DNA of 64,000 nt, from positions 34,644,118-34,708,117 of the forward strand of contig NC_064533.1 of the NCBI RefSeq assembly GCF_023856365.1, written 5' to 3'. Both the position numbers and the translations under genes were made by a program. Shown one piece after another: positions 27,001 to 39,676 of this stretch. The notes under the pieces were generated by a model. The model was not told where the DNA came from, did not search any database, and worked only from the letters and a program-made list of their open reading frames with translations. This DNA comes from Brienomyrus brachyistius. Its lineage: Eukaryota > Chordata > Actinopteri > Osteoglossiformes > Mormyridae. Position 1 is the stretch's first letter. Each line of letters begins with the position of its first letter.

Positions 27001-29569
27001 TCAGCGCTCCAAATACCATAGCTCTGATATGGCAGGAACAAATGGGCAAGATCTATGCTTGGCGATTCTGAGTATTTCTGAGAATGACGCGAGTATCCAG
27101 GAGCACTGAATTTGTTAGCCGTACCAAGCTAACTTACCAGTACAACGGAAATGTTTATTGTCATACTGCATAAACAGCTTATCTCTCTGGTGTGCGCCTA
27201 TGAGAAGACAATGGCATGTAGCAGAACCAGAATGAACTGGTGAGCACTTTCTGGAGCTCAAACATCTCAGCCTGAACCTGAACATTCACAATTGAACAAG
27301 CTTCTTTCTTGTGGTCTTCCAAAGAGCCACCAAGGGGTTGGTGGGTAGCGCTTGTGCTTGACGGGGTAGTAAACCCGTGACATTGGCATGGAGCTACCAA
27401 TTAGAGCTCCAAGTCACCACACGTGCTTCTGTTGCACAGTCTACATCAGTGACAGCTCCCCCAGGGATGAGTTGGACCCTTTCCTACTCTGAGCTGCTCC
27501 TCCCCCATCCTCTGCTCCACTCCCGGCAGGCTTCAAACAACTCACAATGCATCGTTTGTTTGTCTCTGTCTCTGCCGGCACCAATGGGAGATTTTCACAA
27601 CTTCCAAGATCCCTGGAGCGGACCGGTACCAATTTTCCATCAACGGCTCACAAAAGAGGGGCAAATGGAGCGAGGAGACAGGAGTTGAGAAGGCGGAATA
27701 CAATTCAGAAGTTTTATATGAGATAACAGATATAAGAGGATTAACATTTATACAAAAAAAGTCTATGTACATACAATTTTTCTATCAATAACAGCCAGAA
27801 TGTTTTATTTCACAGAGAATGGGCATATTCTTTGAACCTGAAGAGAGACAGAAAAGTAAGACCTGTGCTTTAGTCAATGAGGAAATATGAATTCGAAAGT
27901 ATAAGCCTTTGTAGATCTGCTGCCATACTGCCCTGTGAAATTTTGTTTCAATAATTGAGGCTGAATCATAAAACGATTACAACAGCATTACAACGACATT
28001 ATTCCTAGGAATTATTTATGTGCATTGACCTGCAGTGAGACACAATTTGGCAGCACTGGTAATCTCCTCATATACTTTGATGTACAGTGGGTGATGTGGT
28101 TATTTTGCATTAGATGGACGAACACTGGACAACAGTCCTGAGATAATGATAATGAGGCAGTGATGATGGTCATGTATCTGAGTAAGCACCATGTGCCGTG
28201 ATCGGAAATCAATACGAGAGTAATATGAAGATGCAGCTGATTCAAATGGGGCAGCTAGAAGTGCATCTGAAAAAAATCCATTCCCTTAATTGTGATGTCA
28301 AAATGTTCAATGTAAAATATAGAAACGCTACAGGTAGGAGCAGCAACATGTTCATTTTTGCTACACAAGCTATATTTAATGAATGACTCTGTATGGCAAA
28401 GAGGAGGGGGGCATGAGCACCCTGAGCAGGGGTGACGTCAGGCAACCAGCCTGAATATTTACATCACCTTTATCTTATTACAGGCGTGAGTTTTCGGCTT
28501 CTGGACAAAGTCACGTCTAGACCATGATGCCAAATCCGACACACGATGTAGCTCTTCCTAAAGCTCACATACAGTCAAACAAAATGTGTAAAGCTATTTA
28601 TCGGGCTAGTAAGTGTATTTCTGCTCAGGGAAAATAAATAATATTAGAATATATCAAATGATCAGTAACACAATTACAAAATAAAAAATTTCCTCTGTTC
28701 TCCAAAAATTTACTGATATCGTGTTTGATTGCTAGAAGAACATACTTCAGTTCCCAAAACCGCTCCTTAGGGCCACCCCAGCCATTCCGTGTATTCATTA
28801 CATTTCACAACCAACTCCTTTAATTAATTAGCTTAATTAAATAACTTGATGAAGTATCAATTAGCCAAACATGGTATGATAGTGATTGAGTCAACAAGTG
28901 AATGCGTGTATTGGGTGGTTGCTGCAAAGACTGGGGTGAATTTAGGGGAGGTTTTCAAACTAGCTGACACACTTCAACAGCCATATAATGTCATAGTTTT
29001 ATCCCAACATGAAGATAATAATTTCCCTTGAATGGCTAAGATATTTACATACCGCTGTGTATTTCGCTTCCCTGTGTTTCCCCTTGTGCTGAGCTTTTCT
29101 TTTCATTCCTCTCGCATTTTTCTTAAACCTGCTTCCACGTACTAAAATAAAATCCCCATTCCTTATTCCCATCACCATGTCATGTGGTTCCATTCACTGT
29201 CATGCCTGGAGCAAGTCTTACACAGGCATTCCCATAAGAATCCCATTTAGCTTCATCGCCGTGTAAATGACAACGCAATAGGTTCAAACTTGATATAGTA
29301 GCCTGGGGCTTCAGCTTCTACAATTATTGGCTTACAATCAACAATGACTATGGAGTGCTGCACACATTCTCGCTTGGTAATAGTTGTGTTTTCTTGGAGT
29401 TTGGCACCAGCAGCAGCAATTGTGAAACCACTTTGCTGACCTCAAGACTTAAACCCATGACTTTCTGATCATTAACGCAGCAACAGCGGTCACATGCCAC
29501 CTCCTGACGCTGTGAGCCACCAACTCAGGGAAAGAGGGTCACATTATGTGGTAGGAGACCCAACTGCTG
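21061..29569. other. Unique noncoding DNA
   Basis: No recognisable gene. A (TAAAA)-type A-rich run lies at 21424-21468 and a (CT)n run at 25851-25890. A C-rich pyrimidine tract occurs at 24509-24536. Blocks at 24060-24330 (GC-richer, with GACAGCTGTTGCC) and 28800-28860 (dense TAATTA/AATTAG homeodomain-type cores) are non-repetitive and could be regulatory. A 155-residue open frame at 26582-27049 (minus strand) has no recognisable features. Confidence 0.5.
25851..25890 (+). repeat. (CT)n microsatellite
   Basis: About 40 bp of CT repeats with one TGTAT interruption. Confidence 0.9.
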
Positions 29570-30245
29570 AAGGAGTGACATGAGAAAGTCTGAGTGAAAT
29601 TAGCCAAAATGCACCTGAACATACTGTACCAAAAGCCACCTGGAAGAATGTCCTTTGGACCAATGAAAGAAAATAAGAGATTTTTGGTAATGAACGCCAT
29701 CTCTATATTTCTTTGTTTTCTTACAATCAAACAGGGAAAAGGTTCAGTGAAGTTTTGATGCTATGGCATTGCCTCTGGCACTGAAAGCCTTCAACGTGTG
29801 CAGGGAAATACGGAATCAGAAAGACATCAAGGCATTGTGGAACATAATGGGCAACACAATGTCAGAAAACAATGTCTTTCAGAATAACCCCAGACAATAA
29901 CCCCACACAACCCTCAAAAGGTACTGAGGATGGGCTGGATGCAAAATGGTAGATGTTCTGCAGGAGTCAGCACAGAGTGCAGAGTGCAAATTCCAATGAA
30001 ATCCTGTGCAGCAATGCAAAAAGATCAGTTGGAAAAAAACAAAATATGGATGAAATAGAGCAGTTTGTATATGAAGAATGGACCAAACTTGCAGCATAAG
30101 AACAGAGAAAACTCATCAATTACATACAGGAACTGCCTGATTACAATTATTATGACTAAAGGGTGTGTCACTGTATTTTAGGGAAAACTATAAGCTAATT
30201 GCAAAAAGTGGATGGGTGCCAATACATTTGTCTATGACTCACTGT
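29570..30245 (+). pseudogene. Decayed Tc1-like transposase, C-terminal two thirds
   Basis: Across shifted frames the + strand reads like a Tc1/mariner transposase. It has TWKNVLWTNE (family WSDE, first catalytic Asp changed to Asn). It then has ASGTESLQRVQGNTESERHQ, corresponding to the ASGTG..VQG..KSEDYQ region. Later come IEQFVYEEWTKL and an end like KLI..Y...L..VI..KGC. Stops and frameshifts break it repeatedly. The element end GGGTGCCAATACATTTGTC (30215-30233) is typical of a Tc1 terminal repeat. No matching left terminal repeat was found, so the 5' part, including the DNA-binding domain, is lost or too diverged. It is non-functional. Confidence 0.75.
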
Positions 30246-33200
30246 GAAGTAAGGCTTCTTTAAGAATGTGGGTACAAGAAATGTAAGCTCACAAGAATGG
30301 TATTGTACATAGGAACTGCTGAGGAAAACCTGCAAACACAGGACTTCCCCTTCGTAGCACTCTTTATCATCATGTGTCACAGGGAAATAGGCAATTTCCA
30401 TTGAAATGTGTCACAGCAAGAACAATTTCACCACTGGCAGGCCTACGGACTAGAGGTGATTCCTTGTTTGAACATCTATTGGATTTGAAACAGATACCAA
30501 GGGAGCTTAACTCTGGCCGGCCAGCACCATAATACCTTTTAACTGGGTAACATTGTTAAGAACAACAGTAGACATGGCATTTCAGCGTAGCACAGAAGCC
30601 GTAAAACCAGATTTTATTGACTGATGCTACTGTCAAACGGTACCATGAAACAAAGCAGCAGGAAAAAGAAAAATGCAACAGCTTCCTTTTATCTTCCTAG
30701 CCTTGGATCAACAAGAGGGCACTTCATTTAAGAGGAAGGATTAGTTCACAGTGCTACGCTTGCAATGTGCGAATTTGCTTAATTTTTATTTCCATAGAGG
30801 CAGCATCTAAAAGGTCTGATTCAAGCACAAAAATGCAAACATACACAAAGCATCTTAGATAGTCATGACACTGTAGCACTACAGCTTGATGTTATATCAC
30901 TGTACTAGAAATCCTGGAAAAATCCAAGGAAAAAATGGGGTGGGAAAAGGAAAATAAAATCATTTTGGATCTTGTCATTCTTTCAAAATCTGTTTTAGTG
31001 GGCAGATATTACAAAGGATGTTTTCCAAACTGGTGTCCCTGGAACAGGTGTCTGTGGATTCAGGGAGATTTCACAGCAGGTGAATGATAACAGATGTTCG
31101 GCATGCTAAGCAAGAGAAATGTCCTCCCACCACACTGTCAAACACACCGAGAGGAAAAAGCATACTTTTTCAAAGGAATGAACATCTACAGTAGTATTTA
31201 CACCTAAAAAACAAAGCATGATTATTGAAAATTCATCAAATAAAATCTTAAAATCTTAAGACCCATTAGCTGCCATTCTTATATTAAGTTATATTATCGA
31301 ACACTTTTTTTTAACCATGAAACTGTCATATATACATATGGAAGAGAAATTTCTTAAATGTAAGACATCGATTATGAGACTTTTTCAATCAGTCTTCCAC
31401 AGGAGCAGTGGGCCCCAGGATCTGGAGGACTTCCCTTCCGGGGGGCTGCCTTCAGGGAAGCTGCTCCAAGCAGGATGTTGCAAGCTCCAGCAGACAGTTA
31501 TTAATTACTCGTTATCTTCAGCTGCTCTCCACTGGGCTCCGAGAAGTAATTGCCGCTGTCGCCACCATCACGGTCCCCATGGCGATCGGAAATGAAGAGA
31601 TAATCAGAGCTCTGTTGGCTCTGCTGGTGAGACAAATGGGGCAGTTTCAGTCCCACACTGGCTGGAGGCCTCAGCCAAGGCCGCCGGTAGTTCGAGGGAA
31701 GCCCGAATGTTTGCGTATTTAAGTTTCCAGTTTACCCAACTGTTGAATGGATGGGGGGCACGTCACGACGCACACAGCACTCCGGGCTCAGTGTCAGCTG
31801 AGCATATCCCACCCCCACATTCTCCATTTTCACTGCTAATGCATATTCTGTGCACTTTGATATTGCACTTTGCATTCAAGCAACAATTGCAGTTTAATAA
31901 TACAGTGATGGATGGCATGTATTAGCAGGTTTCTTTTGCCAGTACTTAGCATGTGAATGAGGTGCAGGTACTGTAGCTCAATCAGAGAGCTATGAAGTGT
32001 TTTTCCCCCAAAATATGTACATTCCAGTATATTTTCTGGAGAGCATTCTCTTGCAAACATAAAAGCGGCTTAGCTCCATTCACTTGTGTAAAAGGTCGAC
32101 ATTTTAGTCAAAGCCACCCTGGTTTAATTCAGGCAGGAGTAGAGCACTTGTCCCTGTCATAATGCAGCTTTGGCAAAACACCATCTACTGGAGCAGCTCT
32201 CTGTTTTCCCTCCTCCTCCTTACCTGTCAAGTGTAATGGCTTTTATCGATTGATTCCTTATGAGAACCGTAACTCCATAGCTCACTTGAAACGGACTGAA
32301 GGGAAGAACATGCAGAAGGGGTCCCTCCTCTAATCCATAAGTCAGCAGTGATAACCCCACTTCCCACTCGGCCAGCCATGTTTCCCTAACCCTTTTGTAC
32401 ACCGTTCAGGGGGACCTAAAGAAGAGTTGTATTAGCCATTTTGCTAATCATTTTTCTTGCTGCCCTCCATTGCCGTAATCATGGTGTGACTGCCTGTAGG
32501 ATATCCAAGGCAAAAATTCAGAATGTGGATGAGTTTGCATATTGCATCGAGTGGCATGCCGAACATGCCTGCCCTGGGCGTTTTGCAGAAACTGCAAGCT
32601 AATCACCAAATGTGCATTCATGTCATTAGCCTCTTCGTCATTTCTGTTCATGGATTACGCATATTTTGCTTTGATTCAGTACTGTTTCCCTTATTGAGTT
32701 CATGCAGCACGGGGACCTAAGAATATCTTCATTATGAACCTATTATCATACCTCGCTTCAGAAATAAATCTACAGAATTTCCATGACATATTTGGAATAA
32801 ATTATTGTGAATCCATCATTCCCTGTATTTTTTTGGGGGGGGCGTCTTTTTTTCCTCTCTGAGAATATGTTTAATGTCAGTAAGCTGACTCTTACTGATA
32901 CTGTTTCATTTATTTCCCTGTGCTTTATTTTTCATGTGCCTGCACATATTGACCATAGGCCAGATGAAACCTTGTGTTGGGCGTGAGCAGCAAAATGATA
33001 AATTCTACAAAGATTCCCCTGGGTCAGCAAGGGTGTTTAAATATGCTGGCTTGGGGCTGTCTGGGATCTGATGGAAGGTCTTTATATGTTGTGGACGTTA
33101 AATGCTAATACTAACCAATCCATGGTCATGAGCTTATTTATGCTCCCAACAAGAAATATGCAGCCTTTTTATTAATGGATAAGGAAAGAATAGTCCATGT

Positions 33201-34009
33201 AATGAATGCCATCATTCCACAAACTGAACGACAGACAGCCATACATTGATAAGTACAGAAGACCCATTCCTTCATTCTCCAGTAATTCAATGAGTCCCTA
33301 TAGATGCTTTGTAAACCCAAAACCAGACAAGTAGTCTAATTATGCCTTGTTTAAAGCACAGCATGAGGAAACGAATAGCCCTCCATGTGAGATGTTCTGC
33401 AGGAAGCCTTTGTTTCGCTGTGTAACTATGCATCATTGGCCGGATCACAGCAGCCCATTCCAGAACAGCACATAAACAAACAAATAAATAAATAAGCAAA
33501 GAACTGTTTGCTGACCTGTGAAACAATAAGGCTGGTACAAAAGCCCAGTAAAGAAGTTAAATGGTCTGTGCTATTCGGCTGTTAATGAAATCACTCAACC
33601 CCGCAGGTCTGCTCAATAGTGCAACCCCACTCATTACTTTCAAGGGTCGAAGATAAACAGTGTACACCGTTTTGGGCCATTACACCTTCCACATACATCC
33701 AGCTTCACGTAACGGGGGTCCGTAATGAACGCTTATCAACAACTGTCCTCAGGGAGCCCCCAGTGCAGGTACAGTGACTGCAGTAGATAAGACACGACAC
33801 GGAACACGATCATTCCCATCCTGCAAGGCTTGGTCACTCTTTTGTCAAAAAGGAGAAATGTTCCTTGGAGACAGAACAACCACGATTATATATGAGAAAT
33901 CACAGGAATTGAGCAAAGTCCATCCACTTTCTTTAGTAATGGCTGACGTCTGACCAGTGCAAATGTGTCACAGGGTATATTCAGTGGGTACATCATGAAT
34001 ACTGCCAGT
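30246..34009. other. Unique noncoding DNA
   Basis: No gene is recognised. Non-repetitive blocks with regulatory character lie at 31400-31730 (GC-richer, around TAATTACTCGTTATC and CCATGGCGATCG) and 32440-32720 (POU/homeodomain-like GTTTGCATATTGCAT and several ATTAGC cores). These are inferences from composition only. Confidence 0.45.
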
Positions 34010-34145
34010 TATCCATCCACTCTTACACTATAGCTGCTTATCCAATAGAGGATCACGGTGATCCTACAGCCCTCCCCAAAAATCAGGAGATATCTTACAC
34101 AGGCTGCCAAGCCCACACAGTACCCACAGCTCATACATAGTCACA
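34010..34145 (-). repeat. V-SINE-like fragment
   Basis: On the minus strand the block corresponds to the 3' part of the V-SINE-like copies, ending in the ATTGGATAAGCAGCTATAG tail and TGGATGGATA. It is truncated. Confidence 0.5.
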
Positions 34146-34255
34146 TAGTTTGGACAATAAAAGACATCAGTTCATCTAACCTCATGGTTTTGTAATGCTA
34201 AAGGAATCCTGTGCAAGCAAGGAGAGGACATCCACACATTCAGATCTGAGAGAGG

Positions 34256-35648
34256 AGAGAGGAACATACAGGAACATACAGGGACATACAGATCTGAGAG
34301 AGGAGAGAGGAACATACAGGGACATACAGATCTGAGAGAGGAGAGAGGAACATACAGGAACATACAGGGACATACAGATCTGAGAGAGGAACATACAGGA
34401 ACGTACAGGGACATACAGGAACATACAGGGACATACAGGAACATACAGGGACATACAGGAACATACAGGGACACACAGGGACATACAGGGACATACAGAT
34501 CTGAGAGAGGAACATACAGGGACATACAGGTCTGACAGAGGAGAGAGGAACATACAGGGACATACAGGAACATACAGGGACATACAGGAACACACAGGGA
34601 CATACAGGAACATACAGGGACATACAGATCTGACAGAGGAGAGAGGAACATACAGGGACATACAGGAACACACAGGGAAATACAGGAACATACAGGAACA
34701 TACAGGGACATACAGGAACATACAGGGACATACAGATCTGAGAGAGGAGAGAGGAACATACAGGGACATACAGATCTGAGAGAGGAGAGAGGAACATACA
34801 GGAACATACATGGACATACAGGAACATACAGGGACATACAGATCTGAGAGAGGAACATACAGGAACATACAGGGACATACAGGAACATACAGGGACATAC
34901 AGGAACACACAGGGACACACAGGGACATACAGGGACATACAGATCTGAGAGAGGAACATACAGGGACATACAGATCTGACAGAGGAGAGAGGAACATACA
35001 GGGACATACAGGAACACACAGGGAAATACAGGGACATAGAGGAACATACAGGGACATACAGATCTGACAGAGGAGAAAGGAACATACAGGGACATACAGG
35101 AACACACAGGGAAATACAGGGACATACAGGAACATACAGGGACATACAGGAACATACAGGGACACACAGGGACATACAGGGACATACAGATCTGAGAGAG
35201 GAACATACAGGGACATACAGATCTGACAGAGGTGAGAGGAACATACAGGGACATACAGGAACATACAGGGACATACAGGGACATACAGGAACACACAGGG
35301 ACTTACAGGAACATACAGGGACATACAGATCTGACAGAGGAGAGAGGAACATACAGGAACATACAGGGACATACAGGAACACACAGGGAAATACAGGAAC
35401 ATACAGGGACATACAGGAACATACAGGGACACACAGGGACATACAGGGACATACAGATCTGAGAGAGGAGAGGAACATACAGGGACATACAGATCTGAGA
35501 GAGGAGAGAGGAACATACAGGAAAATACAGGGACATACAGGAACATACAGGGACATACAGAAACACACAGGGAAATACAGGGACATACAGGAACATACAG
35601 GGACATACAGGAACATACAGGGACATACAGGGACACACAGGGACATAT
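34256..35648. repeat. Minisatellite A: 10-bp unit RACATACAGG with AGATCT spacers
   Basis: About 1.4 kb built from 10-bp units (GGACATACAG and GAACATACAG, with a few CACACAG and AAATACAG variants). Units are grouped in blocks of two to fourteen and separated by about 18 spacers starting AGATCTGAGAGAGG or AGATCTGACAGAGG. Long spacers have about 18 non-unit bases and short ones about 11. The spacers make a higher-order pattern. Because 10 is not a multiple of 3 and the unit has no stop on either strand, all three minus-strand frames stay open for hundreds of codons and give the same YVPVCPCM-type peptide. These frames are not genes. Confidence 0.95.
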
Positions 35649-35655
35649 AGATCTA

Positions 35656-37420
35656 AGACAGGAATCAATCCGACTGCTCTCTACGCGGTGTGAAGCTGCA
35701 GTGCTAACCATAGATTCACTTTTCTGTCCACAATCAAATATACAACGTAAAACAGGTAGTATTGTACAATTAGACTTCTATTGAACTTCATTCTATTTAT
35801 AGTCTAACTGCTTGAAAAGTGTCACATCTTAAGCAGATGGAAAACAAGCTGCCTTTAATGGTGTGACTGTGGAGCTGCCCACAGGATCATATCTCTGGTC
35901 TCTGGTGTCTTGTACTCGCCCTTGTCCTTTTTTGTGGCGTCATCCTTAATTACCCTCTGAAAAATTGGTCTAATTAGTGAAAATTGCCAGGACCCGCATT
36001 GAGCCACTCTTGATTTAGCATTAGGGCCATGGGTGGCAGCACTGACAGTGACTCAATCGTATGCCCAGTCACCGAAGCCATGTTTTGGGGTTTGCCTCAG
36101 CAGACCTTTCCTACGCTGGAGCCGGCTGTCTGCCCACCCCACCATCATTAATCCCTTTCCTTAACAGTTTGCTGTCGCCATTAGTTACCATCTGCAAATA
36201 CAAATCGGACATTTTTATAGTCAACTGTAAATTAGAGTACAATGCAAAGTACAAAGGCAATGTCCAAGCAAAGTCTCTCTGTCCCATTGAAAAATCAGTA
36301 ATCAAAGGTAGCAGCTCAAATCCAGACTAAGCAAGAATCCAATACCAGAGTTAATAATAACAGGGATAAATGCTGCAGAGATTTTGTAGCAAGAGATTAA
36401 AGACATTCGTATTGCAAACCCTGGCAGTACAGTATTATTACACACAAGGTATTTTTATTGACTCCCCCCCGTTCTCCACTGGAAATCACACGGCTGCCAC
36501 TCATCATCAATCATTCCACACCAGGGAGTGCACACTTAGGGCTGTGTATAAGTCAGCAGAGCGACGATGTCATGCCCGTCTCCATTAACATGCCTGCTAA
36601 CCAAAACTCGCACCCACCGGCCATCGTCCTCACGCCGCACTTCGTCCTCATGTTAACTGAAATAGATGTCGCACCAGTTGAGAGACATGGGACTGAAGTG
36701 GAATCTTAATAGAATTTCACACTCTAATCCCCTGAAGAACCGCAACAGGACTTTATCTAAATGAATGATTACCGCAGCAGGGAGATAGGAGCTTTTCAGC
36801 AGACTGGCTGAGAAGCAGAGTATACAATCATAATGCGTGGCAGGCGCACCAATGAAAGAGCAAGATTTTTTACACTCTCCTACCTCCCGATCTGTTTATC
36901 CAACCAGTATAGCTTTGAACCCAGGGGTCTTTGTAGTTCTGAGACTTGCACTGGCATCTGGTAATGTCAATGCTAATGACATGAGCTCCTTCCTGACTAC
37001 CAATACGCCTAGAAAAAGATTCACAAACAAATGCAAAGCTCAATAGACAATCAGGCCTATCAATAGGAATGCATTCATGACAGAATGAAAGAGAGTAAAA
37101 CATGGCTACTACCAGCACAGTCTTGCTAAAAGCCAGAGGGACCAGCAGAGTGAAGCAAGGCCACAGGTTCCCTTTGGAGAGTACTGGGAAGCCTGTTTGC
37201 TGCATCAGGGTGGAAGATGTGAAAAAAAACAATGTTTTTCACATTTTTCCCAGAATACACCAATAGAACTTACTGGCAGAGCCCCACCCCGCCCCCACCA
37301 TCACATCAGATGGAAGGCACATGGAGGTCAAGTGACAGAGATAACCCAGGTCAAATGGGAAGCATGTGGCCCATAGCAATCCTGTGGGGCTGTTTATAAT
37401 GTGCAATAAGCACTACACAG
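35656..37420. other. Unique noncoding DNA between the two minisatellites
   Basis: No repeat or gene is recognised. The block at 35830-36050 is non-repetitive with several TTAATTA/TAATTAG cores and could be regulatory. Confidence 0.5.
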
Positions 37421-38200
37421 GGACATACAGGAACATACAGGGACATACATGGACATACAGGAACATACATGGACATACAGGGACATACAGGGACATACAT
37501 GGACATACAGGAACATACAGGAACATACAGGGACATACATGGACATACAGGAACATACATGGACATACAGGGACATACAGGGACATACATGGACATACAG
37601 GAACATACAGGAACATACAGGGACATACAGGAACATGCCGGGACATATAGGAACATACAGGGACATACAGGAACATACAGGGACATACAGGAACACACAG
37701 GGAAATACAGGAACATACAGGGACATACAGGAACATACAGGAACATACATGGACATACATGGACATACAGGAACATACAGGAACATACAGGGACATACAG
37801 GAACATGCCGGGACATACAGGAACATACAGGGACATACATGGACATACAGGGACATACAGGGACATACATGGACATACAGGAACATACAGGAACATACAG
37901 GGACATACAGGAACATGCCGGGACATATAGGAACATACAGGGACATACAGGAACATACAGGGACATACAGGAACATACAGGGACATACATGGACATACAG
38001 GGACATACAGGGACATACATGGACATACAGGAACATACAGGAACATACAGGGACATACAGGAACATGCCGGGACATATAGGAACATACAGGGACATACAG
38101 GAACATACAGGGACATACAGGAACACACAGGGAAATACAGGAACATACAGGGACATACAGGAACATACATGGATATACAGGGACATGCAGGGACATACAG
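37421..38200. repeat. Minisatellite B: 78 in-register 10-bp units
   Basis: This array has the same unit as minisatellite A but no AGATCT spacers. Seventy-eight consecutive 10-bp units run with no insertion or deletion. Units vary mainly at base 2 (GGACATACAG or GAACATACAG) and base 10 (CATACAT). A marker unit GAACATGCCG recurs at 37631, 37801, 37911 and 38061, always followed by GGACATATAG or GGACATACAG, showing higher-order duplication in steps of 170, 110 and 150 bp. Open frames on both strands (up to about 299 codons) are artefacts of the stop-free unit. Confidence 0.95.
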
Positions 38201-39064
38201 GGACAAATGGGAAGATTGACAATCACGGCGCATTGGTGAGTGTTGAACAAGAATTTACCACAGGCAAATGCCTAGGGGAGCAAAAGATTTGTGTTTGTCA
38301 GTTGCCACAAACCAACATTTAGCTATGAGTTGTACCTATGGAGCATTATTTGTAAAGACAAATGTTCAGTCTAAGACACTGGTGTAGCTTTATCACAAGG
38401 TTTTGTTGGAAAACATGTTGCCATTTAAGAATGTATAGCATTTGTAGTTCCGGAAAAAAATAGTGACCTCACAAAAAAAAAAGATTCTACAAAAATCATG
38501 GAAAGACTAAGTTTGCCTATTAGTTTGAAATTAGGAAGAAAAAAAAGAGATAAAACTGAGAATCTCTCTTCATTCTCTAAAGACCTAATTCTGCCTCGGC
38601 TTGTGCTGGATTTGCAGTTATATGATGAAGTCCAGCACTTCCCATATTCACTCAGAAAGCTGGGCAAAACAAAACAAAAGCTTACATGTTGTCAATATTA
38701 TCAGAGTTTTAACACACATAATGGTGAGAAGGGAGAGAGAAGTACTGTTCATGTCACAAATCCGATTTCACCCTGACTCTTGTCCTCTTGTTCCCAATGT
38801 GCACAACCAAATTAAAATTCTTTATTCAATGCCTAAAGGGTAGTTTCAGTTTTTGTTTCATCCATGGTGTTTTGTATTGACCCCAGTCCTGTGAAATCCC
38901 AGGAACGCCCCCCTCCCCCCCCCAAAGAAAAATGACTCAGTAAACCGGTTCATCTGAGCCTAATTCCTGTCTCGCAGGGATCTGTTGGATGCCCTGATTG
39001 GACTCAAGTGCAGTTCAAGAGCATACTGACATTATTCTTCATTTGGATGGATGTTAATGAGCTG
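38201..39064. other. Unique noncoding DNA
   Basis: Sequence returns to AT-rich unique DNA. A C-rich run lies at 38909-38923. No gene is recognised. Confidence 0.5.
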
Positions 39065-39165
39065 GTGTCAGGGAGCACAGGGCCCAGTGCAGGGCATACA
39101 GTACCTTGGATGGATCGCCATACACACATACTGTACTGGGCAATTTAATGACACCAATTCAAGAT
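39065..39165 (-). repeat. V-SINE-like fragment
   Basis: The block with ACAGTACCTTGGATGGATCG and GGGCAATTTAATGACACCAA matches the central/3' part of the minus-oriented copy at 46212-46516. It is truncated at both ends. Confidence 0.5.
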
Positions 39166-39305
39166 ACAAGTTTTGTCTGACACATATACAAACATACAGT
39201 GTTTATATGTGTACTCTGTCCATCTGCTTCATGGATTGTGCTCAAAAAAGAAACATGTAAAACAAAGAAAAATAGCATGAACATGAAGATGAAATAAATT
39301 AAATA

Positions 39306-39676
39306 GCGGGACGGCATGGTGGTGCAGTGGTTGGTACTGTTGCCTCACACCTCTGGGACCCGGGTTGGAGTGTCTGTGTTACAGAGACCTGTGTTACATG
39401 TGTGTGGAGTTTGCATGTTCTCCCCATGTCGTCATGGGGTTTCCCCCGGGTACTCCGGTTTCCCCCCACAGTCCAAAGACATGCTGAGGCTAATTGGAGT
39501 TGCTAAATTGCCCGTAGGAATGCATGTGTGAGTGAATGGTGTGTGAGTGTGCCCTGCGATGGGCTGGCCTCCCATTCTGGGATGTTCCCTGCCTTGTGCC
39601 CATTGCTTCCAGGATAGGCTCTGGACCCCCCGCGACCCAGTAGGATAAGCGGCTTGCAAAATAGATGGAAAGATGG
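39306..39676 (+). repeat. V-SINE-like tRNA-derived SINE, near full length
   Basis: This is the best-preserved SINE in the window. It starts GCGGGACGGCATGGTGGTGC, with a Pol III A-box-like TGGTGCAGTGGTTGG and a degenerate B box in GACCCGGGTTGGAGTG. The conserved core follows (GTGTGGAGTTTGCATGTTCT, then CCGGTTTCCCCCCACAGTCC). The tail has AGTAGGATAAGCGG and a GATGGAAAGATGG end. Known V-SINEs of fish are tRNA-derived and mobilised by LINEs. The last part may give a tail repeat slippage site. It codes for nothing. Confidence 0.85.

Noticed and set aside
26582..27049. 155-codon minus-strand open frame
   Set aside because: No domain, no family resemblance and no splice context; it is expected by chance in AT-rich DNA.
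27179..27690. Possible exon pair with mixed-composition open frames
   Set aside because: Short frames on both strands, with no recognisable protein and no convincing paired splice sites.
34172..35711. Minus-strand open frames of 374, 468 and 509 codons
   Set aside because: They are three frames of one stop-free 10-bp tandem repeat and give the same cysteine-rich peptide. No unique protein sequence, splice or start signal supports a gene.
34256..38200. CRISPR-like array
   Set aside because: Units are 10 bp and contiguous, spacers are near-identical to each other, and the genome is a vertebrate.
37351..38322. Overlapping open frames of up to 299 codons on both strands
   Set aside because: These are products of minisatellite B; all frames on both strands are open because the unit lacks stops.
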